DNA from: an uncultured Lachnospiraceae bacterium
Lineage (GTDB): Bacteria > Bacillota > Clostridia > Lachnospirales > Lachnospiraceae
Length of the DNA: 64,000 bases
NCBI GenBank assembly: GCA_947165025.1
Contig: CAMUYQ010000001.1
Coordinates: forward strand, 434,001-498,000
Direction: 5' to 3'
Below are positions 8,802 to 16,951 of the stretch, in pieces. Both the position numbers and the translations under genes were made by a program. Numbering within the stretch: the stretch's first letter is position 1; each line of letters begins with the position of its first letter. The notes below the pieces were generated by a model that had not been told where the DNA came from, ran no database searches, and saw only the letters and a program-made list of their open reading frames with translations.

Positions 8802-10571
8802 TTACTTTGATCTGAAGTATGCCCTTCCGCATCCGACTTCTGTTTCAGTAAAATTATTATCTTTGATGTAATCGCGCCAGTACTGCGGCATCTCATCAAG
8901 ATTCGGGTTGTGGTCATCCTCAACGTCACCCGAAGCATCGTACGATCCGTAATGATCATCAAGCACTATTATAACATCCGGTCGGGCAGTTTTGTTAATA
9001 TCATAATACATATCAAGCTGCTCGTCGCTGTATGCCGTCGATCTCCACGTTGTCGGATAGCCGCATGAAAGGTTTGAAGCTGCATATCCCCACGGCAGGA
9101 TCTTTGAAAACAGTATGTTTCCTTTCGGATTGCCGCTTATGACCTCAAACTTTGATGTATCCGTACAGTACTCGTCTATCACTTCATAAACATCAAGATA
9201 CTGCCTGCAATGCTCTTCTGTAGTAATGATACCTTTCGCTATGCCTTTAGGTATCATGCAATCAAGCTTATCAACCGGTGCATCCCTGTAGACGTTTACG
9301 ATCCTCAGAACGAAGGTTATGACGAGCATTGCGGCACATACAGCTGCTGCAATATATCCTGCGGTCTTTGCACCGCTCTCTTTGTAAAAATCATACGCCG
9401 CGCATATACCGGCGCTCGTTGCTATCGCAAAGCCGAGTGCCATTATGTAGAGAAAATCACTCGATGCAAAACAGTAAATGAGTGCGACAAGTGCCGCAGG
9501 GATCACCATCAGAACAAAGAGCCTGTGATTTTTCCTCTCGCTTACAAAGTACAGCGGCAGGATGAACATGAAAAATGCGACCGACACATAACCGGTATGT
9601 CCGTATGAAACAACAGCCATAACCGCAAAAAGAGCGGCATCGGCTGTAACAGCGATCGCACAGAGAGGCCGTTTTTTCAGAAACTTCTGAAGCACAAATG
9701 ATGTCGCAACAAATGCATATGACACATACGTCCAGATCCCGAATACGGCTGTCATGCACCTGTGTGGCTTTCTGATAAAATATCCCAGAGTGTTGCTGTG
9801 CTCATTGTCAGTCAGAACATAAGGGAGTGTTTCAACGAGATAATCAATACTCATATGCGACAGTATGTAAACCGCAAACAGTACCGCAGGGATCGCTATG
9901 CCGATGATGGTATATACGGATATCGTTGCAAGATCATAAGATGTTATCGTATTTCTGATCTTTTCGGGAACTTTTTTTATCTTTCCGATGATCATAAGAG
10001 CAAAGACAACAGCCATGACAAGAACATATCCGACAACAAATGCCGGCATGCTCATAACGGAAAGTGCAAGCATTATACCTGCCATGACAAGCCTGATCCT
10101 GCTCTTTGAATTCTTATGGTCGTATATGATGATGAGTGAAAGCGACAGGAACAGATTCGACATCATGTAGTATGAGAACGTTGCCATGTTCAGATGAACA
10201 AAGCACATCACAAATACGGAAACTGCACCCGCGACAAAGTCAGGATAATCCTTCTTAAGTACTCTGAAATATACAACGGAAATGATCAATGTAAGGATGA
10301 GGTAAAGTATCCTGAAATACAGCACCACTCCCGTATTTGATCCGGCGATGAGCATATACAGGCTGTACAGCGGGAGCATGATGATCGATGACATCTGCGT
10401 ACGATACCACTCCGCAACAAGAGGCAGATCGCCCTTGTAAAAGCGGTCGGCTGTTGAGATGTAAAAACTCTCGTCGGTCCAGCAGAAGCCGAGAAACGTC
10501 CGCCACAGCATTACTGCGGCAAGAACGCCAAGACATATATAAACATGATTTTTCCTAAGGAATCCCTTCAT
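8802..10571 (-). CDS. GT-C fold polyprenyl-phosphate-sugar glycosyltransferase (ArnT/PMT-like)
   Basis: The protein is about 589 residues with roughly a dozen predicted membrane segments and a soluble C-terminal part of about 170 residues. The first extracytoplasmic loop holds WTDESFY, the acidic motif position of GT-C enzymes that use polyprenyl-phosphate sugars. I chose the ATG at 10571 because it forms an ATGA overlap with the preceding flippase gene; an in-frame ATG at 10583 is possible. With the GT2 and the small flippase next to it, it matches the three-component pattern in which a sugar is loaded on lipid phosphate, flipped, and transferred outside. The acceptor is unknown. Confidence 0.8.
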   Translation of the reverse strand: MKGFLRKNHVYICLGVLAAVMLWRTFLGFCWTDESFYISTADRFYKGDLPLVAEWYRTQMSSIIMLPLYSLYMLIAGSNTGVVLYFRILYLILTLIISVVYFRVLKKDYPDFVAGAVSVFVMCFVHLNMATFSYYMMSNLFLSLSLIIIYDHKNSKSRIRLVMAGIMLALSVMSMPAFVVGYVLVMAVVFALMIIGKIKKVPEKIRNTITSYDLATISVYTIIGIAIPAVLFAVYILSHMSIDYLVETLPYVLTDNEHSNTLGYFIRKPHRCMTAVFGIWTYVSYAFVATSFVLQKFLKKRPLCAIAVTADAALFAVMAVVSYGHTGYVSVAFFMFILPLYFVSERKNHRLFVLMVIPAALVALIYCFASSDFLYIMALGFAIATSAGICAAYDFYKESGAKTAGYIAAAVCAAMLVITFVLRIVNVYRDAPVDKLDCMIPKGIAKGIITTEEHCRQYLDVYEVIDEYCTDTSKFEVISGNPKGNILFSKILPWGYAASNLSCGYPTTWRSTAYSDEQLDMYYDINKTARPDVIIVLDDHYGSYDASGDVEDDHNPNLDEMPQYWRDYIKDNNFTETEVGCGRAYFRSK

Positions 10572-10939
10572 GATGCAGGCCATGCCACAACAATGACTCC
10601 GGCAATGACAAGAGCCATTCCCGCAATCTTCTGAAGCGGCACCCTCTCCTTCAGTATGATGCGCGAAAGAACGGTTACGAACACATATCCGGTCGCCTCA
10701 AGCATGGCACCCGTCGACAACGGGATGATCTTGTAACAGTACACCGTGATGAGCGTCGCGAGAAAAAAAATCGCGTATGCACATATCACCCTGACGTTCA
10801 GGTATTCATATATCCATGAGCGGTACTCTCTTTTAGCGGCAATCTTTAACAGAACCTGCGAGAATGCCGATATGAGTGAGGCCGATATAAAGATCGCCGT
10901 ATAAACAAGCATCTGTGTGTCAAAAGCCACGGATATCAC
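10568..10939 (-). CDS. Small DMT/SMR-like membrane protein, putative lipid-linked sugar flippase subunit
   Basis: The 123-residue protein has four predicted membrane helices, the size of an SMR or ArnE/ArnF subunit. The second half shows the EamA-like sequence STGAMLEATGYVFVTVLSRI and KERVPLQKIAGMALVIAGV. It overlaps the GT2 gene upstream and the GT-C gene downstream by 4 bases each, so the three are probably made in fixed ratio. In the Arn and Gtr systems this position is taken by the protein that flips the undecaprenyl-phosphate sugar. Multidrug export is the less likely alternative given the context. Confidence 0.78.
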   Translation of the reverse strand: MISVAFDTQMLVYTAIFISASLISAFSQVLLKIAAKREYRSWIYEYLNVRVICAYAIFFLATLITVYCYKIIPLSTGAMLEATGYVFVTVLSRIILKERVPLQKIAGMALVIAGVIVVAWPAS

Positions 10940-11868
10940 TCTTTCCTTGAATCGTTAATGGTGTCGATGATAAATACCGGTCTGTTCCTCGTTGCATCAA
11001 GCGTTCGCCACAGATACTCTCCGAGCACTCCGAGCATAAGAAGGATCATACCTGCCGAAAACAGCACGAGACACATAAGTGTCGACCATCCCTTTACGGG
11101 TGTTCCTATCGCAATGAATTCAACTATGACGGCTATGATCCAGATGAACGCAAGTATAGCCATGAACACACCGAGTCCCGACATAAACTTGATCGGGAAA
11201 TACGAAAAACTCATCATCGAATCAAATACAAGCTTGAACTTTTTGGAAAATGTCCAGCGTGATTTTCCGACTTCCCTGTCTCTTCTGTGGAAGTATACGT
11301 TATCGGACTTAAATCCCATCCACAGAACCTGCAGAGAGAGTGATGAATTCTTCTCGTCAAGCCTCAGGAGCACTTCGATCGCCTGACGGTCGAGAAGGTA
11401 ACAGTCAAATCCGCCTTTGGGCATCTTCTTGTCTATCGTCTTACGAACTATCGTATAATACATGTTTGCAAAGAACTTTTTGAGCGCAGGCTCGTCACGC
11501 TGCTCTCTTACCGCAAGAACTACCTTGTTGCCCTCTTTCCACTTATCGTAAAGCCTGATTATGAGCTCGGAATCTTCCTGGAGGTCAGCCTGTTTCGTGA
11601 CAGCACAGTCACCGGTGCACTGCGACAGTCCCGCAAGGAGCGCAGCATGCTCTCCGAAGTTTCTGGAAAGTTTGACGCACTTGACGTTCTCATCAAGGTC
11701 CCTTATCCGGTTCATCACTTCCCATGATTCGTCTTCGCTTCCGTCATCGACCATGACGATCTCATAATCGCCGAGACGGCCGAGTATCTTCTCCTTCATG
11801 TCTTCATAGAGGAGCATAAGCGTATCCGAGTTGTAATAAACCGGAATGATTATCGATATCTTACTCAT
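10936..11868 (-). CDS. GT2 family polyprenyl-phosphate glycosyltransferase (GtrB/ArnC/DPM1-like)
   Basis: The 310-residue protein begins with the GT-A fold SIIIPVYYNSDTL, has MVDDGSEDES and, in place of the usual DADLQ, KQADLQEDSE. Two C-terminal membrane helices (about 228-252 and 262-288) and the ending LGEYLWRTLDATRNRPVF are typical of GtrB/ArnC enzymes. These transfer a sugar from a nucleotide donor to undecaprenyl phosphate at the inner face of the membrane. It starts by ATGA overlap with the ThDP enzyme and ends by ATGA overlap with the flippase. The sugar is unknown. Confidence 0.9.
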   Translation of the reverse strand: MSKISIIIPVYYNSDTLMLLYEDMKEKILGRLGDYEIVMVDDGSEDESWEVMNRIRDLDENVKCVKLSRNFGEHAALLAGLSQCTGDCAVTKQADLQEDSELIIRLYDKWKEGNKVVLAVREQRDEPALKKFFANMYYTIVRKTIDKKMPKGGFDCYLLDRQAIEVLLRLDEKNSSLSLQVLWMGFKSDNVYFHRRDREVGKSRWTFSKKFKLVFDSMMSFSYFPIKFMSGLGVFMAILAFIWIIAVIVEFIAIGTPVKGWSTLMCLVLFSAGMILLMLGVLGEYLWRTLDATRNRPVFIIDTINDSRKE

Positions 11869-13682
11869 ATCTCATCCTTTCTGCCTGTAAGGTAATCCCT
11901 GACAGCGGTGTATTCTTCATGATCCAGGAACGGGAACATATCGTCGTTTGCGGCACTTGTGATCGTACCGTCCGGATGGACTTTGGATGAAAGCTTCGGT
12001 TCGAAATTCTGCTTCTCGTCAACAACCGCTTCGATGATCACGGGACCATCCGCGCCTATCGCACTTTCAAGCTTTGCTTTTAATCCTTCTTCACTGTCGA
12101 TCCTGACGTACGGAATATCAAATGCAGCAGCAACCTTTTCAAAATCCGGAAATGCCAGACCGTTTCCGTCACACACTCCGATAAGAGGACGCTCTGAGAA
12201 CAGATTCTGCTGCGTCTGTCTGATCGAGTGATATCCGTTGTTGTTAAGTATTATTATCCTTATGTTGAGATCGTTGTATCTGACAGTTGCGAGCTCCTGT
12301 ATGTTCATCATGAAGCTTCCGTCACCGTCAAGACATATGACCCTCTCACCCTTTCGTGCAATGGCAGCTCCTATAGCCGCAGGAAAGCCGTAACCCATTG
12401 CCGCGCATCCGGAATTGGTAAAGAGCCTCTGATCCTTTTTGATCTTTGCACTCTGAAATCCCATAACACAGGCCGCACCGTTTCCGGTCACGGTCACATC
12501 GCCTTCGGTAAGCGCATCAAACATCGCCTCCAGAAATACATACGGGTTGAGCTTCTCTTTATTCCTGTATTCATCCCTGACGGCGGGATATCTGTTGTTA
12601 ACGGTCACGGTACGTTTCACCCACTCATCGTGTGAATGAGGATCGTAAGCGTCCGAAGAAGCCACTGTATCAGCGAGCTTTTTCATCACGTCCTTAACAT
12701 CGGCACACACCGGCATGTCGACATTGACCGTTGGTTTCCTCAGTTCGTTTTCGTCTATGTCAACGACTATCTTGTATGCATCCTTTGCAAATGCGAGCTT
12801 ATTGTAGCTGATGATCCTGATGTTCATCCTGCATCCCAGAACGAGCAGAAGATCTGCGGTCTGTGCAACAAAATTGCCTCCGCGAAGGCCGACCGTTCCG
12901 GGCTTTCCTGCAAAAAGAGGATGTTCGGTTTCAAGCACATCATGTGCATTCCATGCGGTAAGCACGGGGATGCCGAGAGCATTGACACATTTCAGAAACT
13001 CATTCCTTGCGCCCGCCACATTTATACCTGTACCCGCAAGTATTACGGGACGTTTAGCATTCTTTATCTTTTCGATGATATCGGTTATAACGCTGTCACC
13101 GCACTTACGTATATCCTCATCAGGCGTATAGCCCGAAAGATTATCCTCATCAACGAGTGCCGCCTGGACATCAAGCGGAATGTCGAGCCACACCGGCCCC
13201 GGACGTCCCGAAAGGCACAGGTGCCAAGCTTTCTCAAGATGGTATCTTATCTCATTCTTATCCGACACCATGACAGCATATTTTGTCGTATTCTTAACGG
13301 AATCGATGATCTGAAATTCCTGGTCTCCGAGCTGCCTTAACGGTATATCGGTCGATGCCGTTGTAGTTTCGAACTTGACCTGACCCGATATCACAAACAT
13401 CGGGATCGAGTCCTGCCATGCACCTATCACACCGGTTATCGCATTTGTTCCGCCCGGACCGCTTGTCACGCAGACAGGCGCGACCTTTCCGGTAAGTCTT
13501 GCATACCCCTCGGCAGCGATGGCACAGGCCTGTTCATGATGGTTATACGTACATCTGATACCCTCTTTATGGCCTATCGCATCATCAAGATGCATCGCTC
13601 CGCCACCGGTCACCATGAACACATCCGTGACACCCTTTTGAACGAAAAACTGTGCGATATATTCAGATACTTTAATACTCAT
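11865..13682 (-). CDS. IlvB-like thiamine diphosphate-dependent enzyme
   Basis: About 605 residues with the acetolactate synthase layout: N-terminal Pyr domain with the catalytic Glu in NHHEQACAIAAEGYAR, central domain, and C-terminal PP domain with GDGSFMMNIQELATV and NNNGYHS about 27 residues on. The start at 13682 (MSIKVSEYIAQ) gives an ATGA overlap with the HAD gene and a GGGG box 8 bases upstream. There is no ilvN regulatory subunit or other branched-chain amino acid gene here. It sits between an HAD phosphatase and a polyprenyl-sugar transferase, so it probably acts in sugar or side-chain synthesis, as YerE-type ThDP enzymes do when they attach a two-carbon unit to a keto-sugar. True acetolactate synthase activity cannot be excluded. 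Confidence 0.83.
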   Translation of the reverse strand: MSIKVSEYIAQFFVQKGVTDVFMVTGGGAMHLDDAIGHKEGIRCTYNHHEQACAIAAEGYARLTGKVAPVCVTSGPGGTNAITGVIGAWQDSIPMFVISGQVKFETTTASTDIPLRQLGDQEFQIIDSVKNTTKYAVMVSDKNEIRYHLEKAWHLCLSGRPGPVWLDIPLDVQAALVDEDNLSGYTPDEDIRKCGDSVITDIIEKIKNAKRPVILAGTGINVAGARNEFLKCVNALGIPVLTAWNAHDVLETEHPLFAGKPGTVGLRGGNFVAQTADLLLVLGCRMNIRIISYNKLAFAKDAYKIVVDIDENELRKPTVNVDMPVCADVKDVMKKLADTVASSDAYDPHSHDEWVKRTVTVNNRYPAVRDEYRNKEKLNPYVFLEAMFDALTEGDVTVTGNGAACVMGFQSAKIKKDQRLFTNSGCAAMGYGFPAAIGAAIARKGERVICLDGDGSFMMNIQELATVRYNDLNIRIIILNNNGYHSIRQTQQNLFSERPLIGVCDGNGLAFPDFEKVAAAFDIPYVRIDSEEGLKAKLESAIGADGPVIIEAVVDEKQNFEPKLSSKVHPDGTITSAANDDMFPFLDHEEYTAVRDYLTGRKDEI

Positions 13683-14332
13683 AATATGCACCCCGGAAGA
13701 TCAGCCGGTGTCTTTGCGGATCCGACATTTGCAAAAGCATCAACATCCTCTTTTGAACTAAACCCGAAACCGTAAAGCACCCCGACAAAAGGAACTCCTA
13801 TCTCACCTGCACCGATCGCATCATTGTCACTGTCTCCTATCATGACAACGCGGCTCATGTCGGAAACACCGAGCTCCTTTATCGCATTTTTTATGATATC
13901 CCTTTTTGTAAGCTTACCCTCAAGATCTGATCCGCATATGACATCACATACTTTGTCAAATCCGTAGTGGGCAAGAAGCCTCAGGGCATAATCCTGTCTT
14001 TTGTATGTAGCTACCCCTGTCCTGAGTCCTGCATCGGAAAGAGCTTTTATCGCATCAAATATACCGTCATACGGTGTTGCCAGAAGAAGGTCTTTGTCCT
14101 TATATCTGTTCCTGAACACAGCGGCCGCCTCTGCTGCCTTTTCCTCGGACAGACCGTACACTCTTGCAAATGACTTCTGTATCGGAGGTCCGATAAACGT
14201 TCTTAAAACTTCCTGGGAGACCATAGGAAGCTTCATCTCTTCTATGGCATATCTTGTCGATGCCCACACACCTTCCGAAGTATCAAGAAGTGTTCCGTCA
14301 AGATCGAACAGGGCTGCGTCATAAGCTCTCAT
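13679..14332 (-). CDS. HAD superfamily phosphatase (phosphoglycolate phosphatase-like)
   Basis: The 217-residue protein has HAD motif I in ALFDLDGTLLDTS, a helical cap, motif II near GVATYKRQDYA, a lysine in the GKLTKRDII region and motif IV in VMIGDSDNDAIGAGEIG. It is the small subclass-I cap type that dephosphorylates sugar or carboxylate phosphates. It overlaps the aldolase gene by 14 bases and the ThDP gene by 4. Context suggests a biosynthetic phosphatase in the sugar pathway; the substrate is not readable. Confidence 0.85.
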   Translation of the reverse strand: MRAYDAALFDLDGTLLDTSEGVWASTRYAIEEMKLPMVSQEVLRTFIGPPIQKSFARVYGLSEEKAAEAAAVFRNRYKDKDLLLATPYDGIFDAIKALSDAGLRTGVATYKRQDYALRLLAHYGFDKVCDVICGSDLEGKLTKRDIIKNAIKELGVSDMSRVVMIGDSDNDAIGAGEIGVPFVGVLYGFGFSSKEDVDAFANVGSAKTPADLPGCIL

Positions 14333-15926
14333 ATATACTCTCCGTTACAAATACCGGACGATTGTCAAGCCCGAGCTTTCTGATCCCCTTCACGGTGTCT
14401 TTGTTGATATTGTCAGCCTCTTCACTGCTGTATGAATATTCCATGTTCGGATTGACATAGTTTGGTACCGAAGATACGCGGTATCCGTCAAATCCCGCAA
14501 GTCCTACCGATGATACCCCCGCTTTCTTCAAAACCTTCAGGAGCATGATGAGCGGGTTATCCGGCATGAGTGCATCCTCGTCAAGAAGGTCGCTGTAATT
14601 GAGCGTATAGTCAAACTCTCCGAGAGTCCTCGTGATGTTTGAAGTAGCTATGAGCCTTGATTTTTCCTTCTGCTCGTTAAGCGCCGAGCACAGCTGTACA
14701 TAACGCTTGGCGTTACTCATGAAGACATAGTCGACATCGTAATCTTCGGGAATAAAGTTGATCGATATCGTGATGATATCCTTACCCGCTGTATACGCAT
14801 TAACCCTGTCGCGCTGACTGTATATGTTCTTTCCGGGTCCCATTACAAGAACGTTCACACCCTTTAATGCATCAAGCAGTTCTCCTACAGAGTCCGAATC
14901 AGCACAGTGTCTTTTCTGGTAGTCAAAGTACAGTTCGCGGATATACTCGGCATCATACAGGAGCTTTTTATCTCCTTCGAGCGAATCGAGTATCTCGCTT
15001 ATCGACTTGACCGACAGCTTTCCGAGATCCATCAGGAAATTGACGTAGTTCGGGTGACAGTCGTGTGATGCGGCCAGGAAAAACTTGAACGCATATCCCC
15101 AGCTGACCTTACGGTTCAGGTCGAGCATCGTCACCTCTATCGCCTCAAGTATCTGGCTGTTGTGATAGTGTCCTTTGTGACAGTCGTTCATATGCATGAC
15201 GAGAAGTTCCGTCGGTGTATTGCCGGCGCTCTTGCCCATTCCGTAAAGGCTTCCGTCAACAATGAGCATCCTGTCCTTCGGCGGATCGTCGATCAGTTCT
15301 ATGCAGTTTGCATACGCAAGCTGGAAATTGTTATGCGCGTGATAACCTATGCCTATCGATTTATCAAGATGCGCACACGCAAAATCAAAATAATGCCTGA
15401 GCTGTCCTTTGTGCAGCAGTCCGTATGTATCGACAAGCGAGAAAGCGTACGGCTTCAGTTCGTTGACAAGTCCGATCAGTTCCGACAGTTCATCGTCGTT
15501 ATAGCTCGTTATCGATACCGCCTGTGCAAATACTTTGTATCCCCTGTCGCGGATCTTTTTGCAAAAATCAATAGCCGCATGCATCTTCTGTTTCTTGAAG
15601 ATCACTCTTATGCCGTCAAGACAGCACTCGGATGCCGGTGCAACATTTTCGATCGAACATGTTCCGTAATCGATCATACCAACGATCATCGAGCTGCCCT
15701 TATCGAGCTTTGCGTAGATCCTGTCGGCAGATGCGGTATCGGGAAATATCGTCCTGTTCTCATCAAAAGGGCGCCTTTCATCAAGGAAACCGGTCTCTAT
15801 TATATCCACACCGGCACTGACGAGACGCTCGAAAATGTTAATGATATTGCTGCTTCCGAACTCCCAGTCGTTAAGGTAGCCGCCGTCCCGGAGCGTGCAG
15901 TCCAGAAGCTTTATGTTTTCACTCAT
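14319..15926 (-). CDS. HMGL-type (DRE-TIM) aldolase fused to an unusual C-terminal Rossmann-like domain
   Basis: The start at 15926 (MSENIKLLDC) has an 8-base overlap with the flippase gene and leaves 535 residues. The N-terminal 310 residues are a DRE-TIM metallolyase with LLDCTLRDGGY and the metal-binding pair in GIGYHAHNN, closest in style to 4-hydroxy-2-oxovalerate aldolase. From about residue 345 a second domain opens with NVLVMGPGKNIYSQRD and contains YVFMSNAKRY, LIATSNITRT and VGLAGFDGY. That order resembles GT42 sialyltransferases and the MptE-like family (inference from motif style only). The second domain also carries the C-terminal end. A carbon-carbon bond step feeding the glycosylation pathway is plausible; no characterised enzyme with this pairing is known to me. 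Confidence 0.82.
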   Translation of the reverse strand: MSENIKLLDCTLRDGGYLNDWEFGSSNIINIFERLVSAGVDIIETGFLDERRPFDENRTIFPDTASADRIYAKLDKGSSMIVGMIDYGTCSIENVAPASECCLDGIRVIFKKQKMHAAIDFCKKIRDRGYKVFAQAVSITSYNDDELSELIGLVNELKPYAFSLVDTYGLLHKGQLRHYFDFACAHLDKSIGIGYHAHNNFQLAYANCIELIDDPPKDRMLIVDGSLYGMGKSAGNTPTELLVMHMNDCHKGHYHNSQILEAIEVTMLDLNRKVSWGYAFKFFLAASHDCHPNYVNFLMDLGKLSVKSISEILDSLEGDKKLLYDAEYIRELYFDYQKRHCADSDSVGELLDALKGVNVLVMGPGKNIYSQRDRVNAYTAGKDIITISINFIPEDYDVDYVFMSNAKRYVQLCSALNEQKEKSRLIATSNITRTLGEFDYTLNYSDLLDEDALMPDNPLIMLLKVLKKAGVSSVGLAGFDGYRVSSVPNYVNPNMEYSYSSEEADNINKDTVKGIRKLGLDNRPVFVTESIYESL

Positions 15927-16311
15927 CAGCCTGTTCCCCGTTCTCTTTCTTTGCCTCTTCCTCTTTTGCATCAGCCGTGACTATAAATACGATGCCGCAT
16001 ACGATTATGGCGGCACCGATGATCTTCCTTAAGGTTATCTCCTCCGAGAATATGAAATACCCCCAGATGATACCCCAGATAACGGTGACTCCCCTGTTGG
16101 CGTATGCCGACACGAGAGGCATGTGCTTGATTATCTGCTGCCATGCTATCGCATAAACAAAAAGCCCGAAGAGGACAAGTCCGTAAAACAGGATAAACCT
16201 GAAAGATAAGAACTCTTCTCCTCCGGCAAACTTTGCGGCAACGCTCGTAAGCGAATAGATCGCCATGAACAGATGCAGTATTATGAGATATTTAACAGTT
16301 GAACCCTTCAT
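15919..16311 (-). CDS. Second small DMT/EamA-like membrane protein, putative flippase subunit
   Basis: The 130-residue protein has four predicted membrane helices and a charged C-terminal tail (DAKEEEAKKENGEQADE). The helix 3-4 region contains SAYANRGVTVIWGIIWGYFIF and RKIIGAAIIVCGI, as in EamA half-size transporters. It overlaps the HAD gene upstream by 20 bases. Together with the 123-residue protein at 10568 it could form a heterodimer like ArnE-ArnF, or each may serve its own lipid-linked sugar. Confidence 0.75.
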   Translation of the reverse strand: MKGSTVKYLIILHLFMAIYSLTSVAAKFAGGEEFLSFRFILFYGLVLFGLFVYAIAWQQIIKHMPLVSAYANRGVTVIWGIIWGYFIFSEEITLRKIIGAAIIVCGIVFIVTADAKEEEAKKENGEQADE

Positions 16312-16936
16312 AATTTCTCTTTGATATCTTTCTCGGAAGTATCAGGTGATCGACCCCGGCAGATGCGGCACTCTTTCCGTCCTTTTCCTCCCGGTCTCCT
16401 ATCATCAGCATATCCTCGGCCGCAACTTTAAGATCTTCCATTATGACCTTAAGTCCTTTCGGAGAAGGTTTGAGCTCATTAAGGCGCTCATCTGTCGGAT
16501 CATACATCCCGTCGACCGCTACGTTCATCGCCGACAGCTTGTCCTTTGCAGGATAGTCCGAAAATATCACTACTTTCCGCCCGCTTTCCCTGAGCTTTTT
16601 TATCCATCCGATAAGCCTGTCATCCTTTGTTTTGACAAGGGCCGAAAGCGGGTTTTCGTATATCCATTTATCAACGATCCGTCTGATCCTTGCGGGATCA
16701 GCTTTTTTATCTTCGGCAACACGTTTTATGATGTCATCTTCCGATGAACTGTCCGTCCATTTGTCCTTGACCGATCTGAAGTGCGACAGAAGAATGAGAT
16801 CGCCTGCCGAAAACGGATGACACATATAATACGACACAAGGCGAAGGAACATTATCTTCCTAAGCCTTGGCTGGTCATACAGCGTTCCGTCAAGATCGAA
16901 CACATATACCTTGTAATCGTTAACGTCTTTTCTCAT
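16292..16936 (-). CDS. HAD superfamily phosphatase next to the UbiA-like transferase
   Basis: The 214-residue protein has motif I VYVFDLDGTLYD, motif II in VVIFSDYPAK, a lysine in LKPSPKGLKVI and motif IV in MLMIGDREEKDGKSAASAG. It begins 15 bases after the UbiA-like gene. In the mycobacterial arabinogalactan pathway the product of the UbiA-like enzyme, decaprenyl-phosphoryl-5-phosphoribose, must lose its 5-phosphate; an HAD enzyme here could do that step (inference). Other sugar phosphates are possible. Confidence 0.84.
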   Translation of the reverse strand: MRKDVNDYKVYVFDLDGTLYDQPRLRKIMFLRLVSYYMCHPFSAGDLILLSHFRSVKDKWTDSSSEDDIIKRVAEDKKADPARIRRIVDKWIYENPLSALVKTKDDRLIGWIKKLRESGRKVVIFSDYPAKDKLSAMNVAVDGMYDPTDERLNELKPSPKGLKVIMEDLKVAAEDMLMIGDREEKDGKSAASAGVDHLILPRKISKRNYEGFNC

Positions 16937-16951
16937 CGCATCAGTTCATGA

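Noticed and set aside
13094-13160. Glycosylation genes as a horizontally acquired island
   Set aside because: Base composition and codon use look like the neighbouring housekeeping genes, and no integrase, transposase, tRNA or flanking repeat was found.
12636-13340. A 234-codon open frame on the plus strand
   Set aside because: It is antisense to the ThDP enzyme with its clear catalytic motifs; composition is that of a shadow frame.
15162-15980. A 272-codon open frame on the plus strand
   Set aside because: Antisense to the HMGL aldolase; no recognisable motif or ribosome binding site.
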